From contig JAHLKC010000008.1 in the NCBI GenBank assembly GCA_025449115.1, positions 62,001 through 126,000 on the forward strand: DNA of 64,000 nt. Direction: 5' to 3'. Source of the DNA: Chytridium lagenaria (Eukaryota > Chytridiomycota > Chytridiomycetes > Chytridiales > Chytridiaceae). Below, piece by piece: positions 58,823 to 64,000 of this stretch. The stretch's first letter is position 1; the number at the start of each line of letters is the position of its first letter. The notes under the pieces are model-generated. The model ran no database searches and was not told the DNA's origin. It saw only the letters and a list, made by a program, of their open reading frames with translations. The translations under genes were made by a program, and so were the position numbers.

Positions 58823-59695
58823 TTTTGGAATGGGTTGACGTTTTTTTGTTGTCTATTTTATTTGAAAACGGATGTCAATCTTTACATGTTCTGATCAAGT
58901 TTATACAGGATATCATGAGCGTGTATCGTAATGATGAATTGGTTCATGAAGCGCTAATAAGCTTGGTCGTTCAGAGATGATAGTGAGCAACTGTGAACGA
59001 AAGACATGTCAGTTAAGTTTGACGACAAACCTGTAAGTTCAGCAGAGAATGATAATGCCCCATGCAAGTTTCCAACCCTTACTCAATATCGTTCAACAAC
59101 CGAATCGTCGCCAAATCTTCAAATCATGGGAACAAGGCTATAGATTCGTCCCCAAACTTTGAAGGAATGTAAAAATCACTGACATAAGAAGAGTAAGAAT
59201 ACTTCAAAGTGGGATAGCTTTTTCAAAAGTACGTCGGGATATTGCGTATTGGACCATGTTCAACGATTTCTATTACTGATCTGTAGATGTAAAGTGGACC
59301 GGTTTAAATACTCTTGAGATGTTAAGGGACGATGAAGTTCTTATCTTAGGGTGGAGACTTGCAGGGCAGGCAACATATCTTGAGTAGCCTCATTTGGCAT
59401 TTTTCAACTTACTTTCTTGTTTATGCTTTCTATATTTGATTTTTTTGTTGGTTGGAGTTATGGCGGGCTAAACTTATCAAAAAAAGAAGACTCAATATCA
59501 AAGATCGTTATCATTATTATATTACATTGTTATATCAATAACTGGATATCATTAATGGATTTAAAGGCTCCTGATGCCATCAAAAGCCAAATACTATTTA
59601 CATCAATCATCCAAAGAGTCACTTATAAGCTTCACCGACCCTCCTCATATAAACCCGTCCTCCACCGCTACAATAACTATACACCTTCGCCAACA
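58823..59695. other. divergent intergenic region
   Basis: About 870 bp between the GPCR start (-) and the secreted-protein start (+), presumably holding both promoters. A plus-strand frame (59417-59761) overlaps the neighbouring start codon in another frame and is not credible. Confidence 0.4.
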
Positions 59696-60843
59696 ATGTT
59701 CATCCTCTACATCCTACTCCCTTGTCTCATAATATTGCGAGCCAAGGCAGATCAGGTATAACCCGCGCCCTCCTTCCTCACGTCTAACAAAACCCCCACA
59801 GTCCAGCGTCGGCGATCTCCTTGAACCCACCGACCTTCAAGGCACATGGTCCGTTGAAGAAAACATCCCCTCGTTATCCGGTTTCAAAGTCCACACACCT
59901 GTTCCCATGGAAGATCCCACCACCGACACAATCGTAGCCACCACCACGACTCTTTCAGGAAACGCGTCGCTTCACGGATTAGAACGGTATAAAGATGGAA
60001 TGATGTTGGAATAACCCGGATTTTTCGTTAGACGCGCCTCCATCACACCTTGTAAAACAATCACGGATGTGTCGTGGGATGTTCAAGGAAACGTGTGGAG
60101 ACGTAACGCGGCGGTTCCGGATCGGTACATCCCTCTCGCGTATGTTATTATCACTCACCGTCTTGTCCAAGGTTTAATTCCAACGGTCGTTATTACATTC
60201 GTCAAGTTGTTAAAGGTATAGCACGCGTTTCAAATGTTTTTCTGATTTTATTTTTTTAAAGGCTCGGATATGGATTTCGTGAAGGTGAAGATGGGATTGC
60301 AAAGGTGTATATTTAAAGTGGGTTAGTTTAGGGTATTTGTGGATCTTGTGGATGAGATGGAGACTTGTGTCGGGTATACAAAGGAGGGAGGGTGAGTGAA
60401 TCGCTGTTTCTTTACGGGATACTGATAGTTCTAAAAGGAAACTGAGAGCCATCATGAATGCAACTGTGAGAACGCTCAATGCTTTAATCTCTGAAAGCTG
60501 ACGCCTTTTTTTTTTTTAGCATCCCGAAACGTGTCCTGATAAGTTTGATGAATACGCGGGTGTGTGTCATCGATGGATCTTTTGGACAGGTGAGATGAGA
60601 TTTTTTAATGAATTAAGGCGTGTTTATAACATTGATTGTAGCGACTTGTACAGAAGGAGATTGTATGGGTGGAGGGACAGGGAATAAAGGAACGGGGAAT
60701 GGCGGGGTGGTGGGAGTAGTGGGAGTAGTGGAGGTGCTGGGAAGAGCTCTAGTAGCGGAGGGTTGCAGAGTCATAAAAATGGTGGAGGACAGGGGATGAT
60801 GCTGATGATGACGATACTTGCATTGCTGGTAGTACCTTTATGA
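59696..60843 (+). CDS. secreted, probably GPI-anchored Cys-containing protein, unrecognised
   Basis: ATG 59696 opens a signal peptide (MFILYILLPCLIILRAKADQ). Splicing at the GT just after it (59756) leads to SSVGDLLEPTDLQGTWSVEE, followed by a beta-rich domain (VSWDVQGNVWRRNAAVPDR; FNSNGRYYIRQVVKG). The final part is Cys-containing (EMETCVGYTKEGG; ETCPDKF; YAGVCHRWIFWTATCTEGDC) and leads into a Gly/Ser-rich linker. The hydrophobic end MMLMMTILALLVVPL is typical of a GPI-attachment signal. At least five short GT-AG introns are visible (for example about 59982-60026, 60121-60172 and 60219-60261). One frame change lies in the GGCGGGG run near 60699-60705. The LxGTWS start recalls ROT1-type secreted proteins, but the remainder does not match well enough to name it. 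Confidence 0.6.
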
Positions 60844-61572
60844 GGTGTCATTACAAGCAGCTGCTGTGTAGGTAGTGATAAAAATCAATAAAATAAAAAA
60901 GGCTTTAAAATATTATAGCATTATTTATGCATAACGTGTACATAGACCATGTAAGTATTTATTAAAAATAACAATAAATAAGGGGGTCGTGGGTTCTTTT
61001 GGAGAAAAAGAAAACAAATAAAATTAAAATAGAAAGTCGTCCCGAAAAACACTTGTCTTGAAACGATCGGTGGATTATTTATAAAAGTGACTCTATTTGG
61101 TGCGAACTCTTTCGGTGCGCAAGATCGGGAAAAAAAGAGTTTATGTAGGACAGAAGGGACAGACTATTGTACTACCTGACTGACTAATAACCGAACTACT
61201 GCATGCATTAACCTATCTCCAAATTATTGTATTAACCTTTGTGTTCTCTTTTGGTATCATTGTAATTTCCAAGGGTTCTCTTTTATGTTACACTGAATTG
61301 GTTTTTTGGTTACTGGTAATTGTTTTTCAGATTTATGATATTTATTATATTTATTATTTTTATTTCTTCGATCTTCTCTCAAACGAAGAACTTGGGACCG
61401 AGAAATATTTATAATATAGTCAGTATATAGGTTGTGATTTATTCAATAGAAACGGGATCTTCCATCTGTCCTGCCTCCCATCGTCTTCCCTTCTATCTCT
61501 CATCACATCACATCTTAACCCTCTATATTTATATCGCGGAATACTATCGCTCACAGCTTATACATATCCATA
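60844..61572. other. intergenic region
   Basis: About 730 bp, AT-rich, containing the 3' end of the secreted-protein gene and the promoter of the last gene. Several T-rich tracts; nothing else seen. Confidence 0.4.
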
Positions 61573-64000
61573 ATGCCACATTCACACCCGTCACCAGCTT
61601 TCACTTCGTCTCAAAACACTCTCGGGCTACATCTCCATATCCCTCCCATCCCTCTAGCTTCTCCTTCCTCTTCTCCCTCGTCCTCATCGCAGGCATATCC
61701 CATCAACATGGGGGACAACGACATCCATGTCCATCATCGCATCATTGACACCATGCCCGATCTCTTTTTCTCTCCGTCCATGCATATTGATGCATCCGCA
61801 CCACGCACCGTTAAGCCACAACAACAACTATCCTCATCACACGACGCAATGCCAGAATCACATACTTCAACGGTAAAACTTCAATTGACCAATACTCTTT
61901 GTTCTTTTAAATCTTCGCGCACACTTTTTTTTTTTTACATTCAGTATTTATCACTTTATTTTTCGGAATTGGCACTCGAGTCACTCACTCCTACTCTCTT
62001 CCTTACATAAATTGCGCCATTGTTAATCTGGATGGACAGCCGCCTGTCCTGATGCCAGGTCCAGACGATCGAAAGGATGGGATTCATCCAACCCCACCGC
62101 AGTCACCATTATCTTCTCGGCGCAGTCGTAGTGATGTGTCATTAATCTGGGGTGGAGGAGGACTCGGAGGACTCGGATTTGGATACGGTGGTGGGATGAT
62201 GCCGATGATGGTTGATCACAGCGATGCTAGTGACATGGTGGACTTTGGAGTGGACGGAACGAGTCATGACCAACAGCGCCACCACCATTACAACCCTCGC
62301 CACCTCCACCAGCAGCATGAGCATGAGCATCCCTCCCACCCTTCCAAGGTCAGTTGCTCCTGATAGCGAGTTCCTGAGTACATGGATTGGAAGGGATCTT
62401 GAACCCGGGCATTGAATTGCTTATGTTCAGCATTGACCCTCTGGACCGATGGTGGCGGCCTCTTTGGTGCTAATGCCGCCTTTTCTCTCCTCTTTACTTT
62501 ATCCATTCTCCTCCCACTTTGTCACTTGTGTGCTGGAAAACGTCATGCTCGTGTGACCATGTGGGAAGGGGTTTTTCCTTTTATTTTATTTTTTAATCTT
62601 TTTTTTTCTTGGATCAGCTGCTTTGCATTTACAAAAGACTCGTACTTTTTTATTTTCTTTCTCTAAGAGAGGCTTTCTTTTCCTGCTACCTACATACATA
62701 TATAATTTTTATTATATATTTTTTCTTTGATTCCATGCCATTCGATTTCATTCTCTTTACTCCAAAGTTTATTTTTATCAATTACCTTTTATAGCCTATT
62801 AGTTTATTTTTCTTATTCCATTTCTTTTTCTTTTTTTTTTAGAAGAAACTTGATATTGTATCATATACTAACAACCACCATCAATATTACATTATATTGG
62901 TTTATTATTTTACAGACACGAGTCGACACCGCAACAATCGCTACATTCCCTATGGCAGCTCCTATGAATACTCCCAGGATTAGAACTGCTACTTCATCTT
63001 CAGCTGCGCCATCTTCTTGCTCATCGTCTTCACCACCACCTTCAGCCGCGTCGTCCATGGATATGGATAAAGACCCTTCCATTACTGCTTCTACCACTAC
63101 TACAATTACTGCGAACACCATCACTTCTACTTCTCCTATCACGTCAAATGGTCAACCCCCTCCTTCTCCATTGCCTTTATCTTTCGGTGAAGGCGACCTC
63201 GTATCCTACGCCCGAAAAAGAACTCTCCGCACTCTCGCCTCTCACGGCACCATCACGGGCCGTCAAAACACTTCCCGCTCCGTCGTCCTCCATCGTGTGC
63301 AACGTGCTCTCAGCCATCGTAAACAAGTCGCTGGAATCGCGTCTGGCATCGCTACACTCGAAATGGCTGATCCTGGATATGGAATAGACTGGAACGGGCC
63401 TGTTATTGAGCCTACTCAGGATGACATAGAGATGTCAATGACAAAAAATTCTTCTGAGCAGGAGTGCTATAATTTGGGTAGACAGGGAGTCAAGACGGGG
63501 ATTGGTGGGAGCAATGAACAGGAATCTTGCGATTTTACTGAATATTCTGTGAAACACACTTTGGAAGTCGTGCCATCTAATATTGATGATTTATCGGACT
63601 CAAATGCTAGACCGTCACCCAATTCTCCTCAAACTCATGTACCTACCAACAACTCCTTCACGACGTACCACGCGCCACCTGCTGACATTCCCACTCACAC
63701 ATCCGAACCGTCATCAACCTTATATTCATCTTCACCAGACTCCCCACCGTCACCTACCGCCTCACCCTCACCCTCTGAAGAACCACCCCAGCCCCCCAGC
63801 ATCACATTTCACCGCGTCTCCTTCCTTCCCTCAGACCTCATCGCTGCGGTCGGTAAAGTCGTCCACCCTATGGCCGTCGCAGCTGGCGTTGCCCTCCGTT
63901 TCGACCGCCCTCTTCGTGAAGGCCGTGTATCTGCACACCCAGAAACCATCGCAGCACTTCGTCTCGCACTCTCCCAAGCCGTTGGTGTTGTCATAGCCAT
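61573..64000 (+). CDS. low-complexity protein with histidine-kinase/Ssk1-like segment (runs off the window)
   Basis: Three exons: about 61573-61872 (His/Ser/Pro-rich start; an alternative ATG lies at 61708), 62041-62348 (Gly/Met-rich, then His-rich, ending HPSHPSK), and 62917 to the window edge, joined in frame. The second intron (568 nt, 62349-62916) is much longer than is typical here. Most of the protein is Ser/Pro/Thr-rich and disordered, with a conserved-looking patch SFGEGDLVSYARKRTLRTLA (about 63180-63240). Just before the edge, FHRVSFLPSDLIAAVGKVVH then VAAGVALRFDRP and a HPETIAALRLALSQAVG helix resemble the region preceding the ATP-binding domain of hybrid histidine kinases. They also resemble the N-terminal part of the fungal Ssk1 response regulator. 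The diagnostic boxes would lie beyond the window, so the assignment is tentative. Truncated by the window, not by mutation. Confidence 0.5.

Overview
The window looks like nuclear DNA of a zoosporic (chytrid-type) fungus. Genes are split by short GT-AG introns (mostly about 45-110 nt). Fungal hallmarks (a myosin-motor chitin synthase, a KEX1-type carboxypeptidase) sit beside flagellar genes lost from most Dikarya (a TTLL9-type tubulin glutamylase and a CFAP97 domain) and a class C (GABA-B-like) GPCR. This assignment is inference from gene content; no rRNA, tRNA, CRISPR or prokaryotic operon was seen.

Layout. 0.8-9 kb (-): a CFAP97 domain fused to a DUF4062/NACHT/WD40 (NWD-type) protein. 9.3-11.4 kb (-): TTLL9-like ligase. 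11.6-13.2 kb (-): PARG-like protein. 13.5-18.2 kb (-): large secreted/single-pass membrane protein with Glu/Lys repeats. 18.9-20.8 kb (-): PKA catalytic subunit. 21.3-26.5 kb (-): chitin synthase with myosin-like domain. 26.6-26.8 kb (-): COA4-like twin-CX9C protein. 26.9-29.3 kb (-): KEX1-like carboxypeptidase. 30.1-30.8 kb (-) and 30.9-32.2 kb (+): a divergent thioredoxin-like/SDR pair. 32.7-35.6 kb (-): disordered membrane protein. 36.7-38.9 kb (-): NAB2/ZC3H14-like protein with five CCCH fingers. 40.2-42.0 kb (+): unrecognised protein. 42.3-47.5 kb: gene-poor, with a 1.02-kb foldback element and weak retroelement traces. 47.6-52.6 kb (-): an extraordinary micro-exon gene. 53-55 kb: AT-rich DNA. 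55.3-58.8 kb (-): class C GPCR. 59.7-60.8 kb (+): secreted, probably GPI-anchored protein. 61.6 kb to the end (+): a low-complexity protein ending in a histidine-kinase/Ssk1-like segment that runs off the window.

The standout is the micro-exon gene. After a signal-peptide exon come at least 20 exons of exactly 12 nt, all in the same phase (2-2), each adding one tetrapeptide. Lys-Lys tetrapeptides and Gly-ending tetrapeptides alternate, giving a cationic, amphipathic 8-residue repeat. Longer Gly-rich exons and a Gln/Gly-rich tail follow. The layout recalls the micro-exon genes of schistosomes, but here it is in a fungal context.

Many conserved genes (PKA, chitin synthase, carboxypeptidase, COA4, NAB2, NWD, GPCR) need single-base corrections, mostly in or beside short G/C runs. 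This points to residual consensus indels in the assembly rather than pseudogenes. CDS coordinates below span first to last recognised coding base, introns included.
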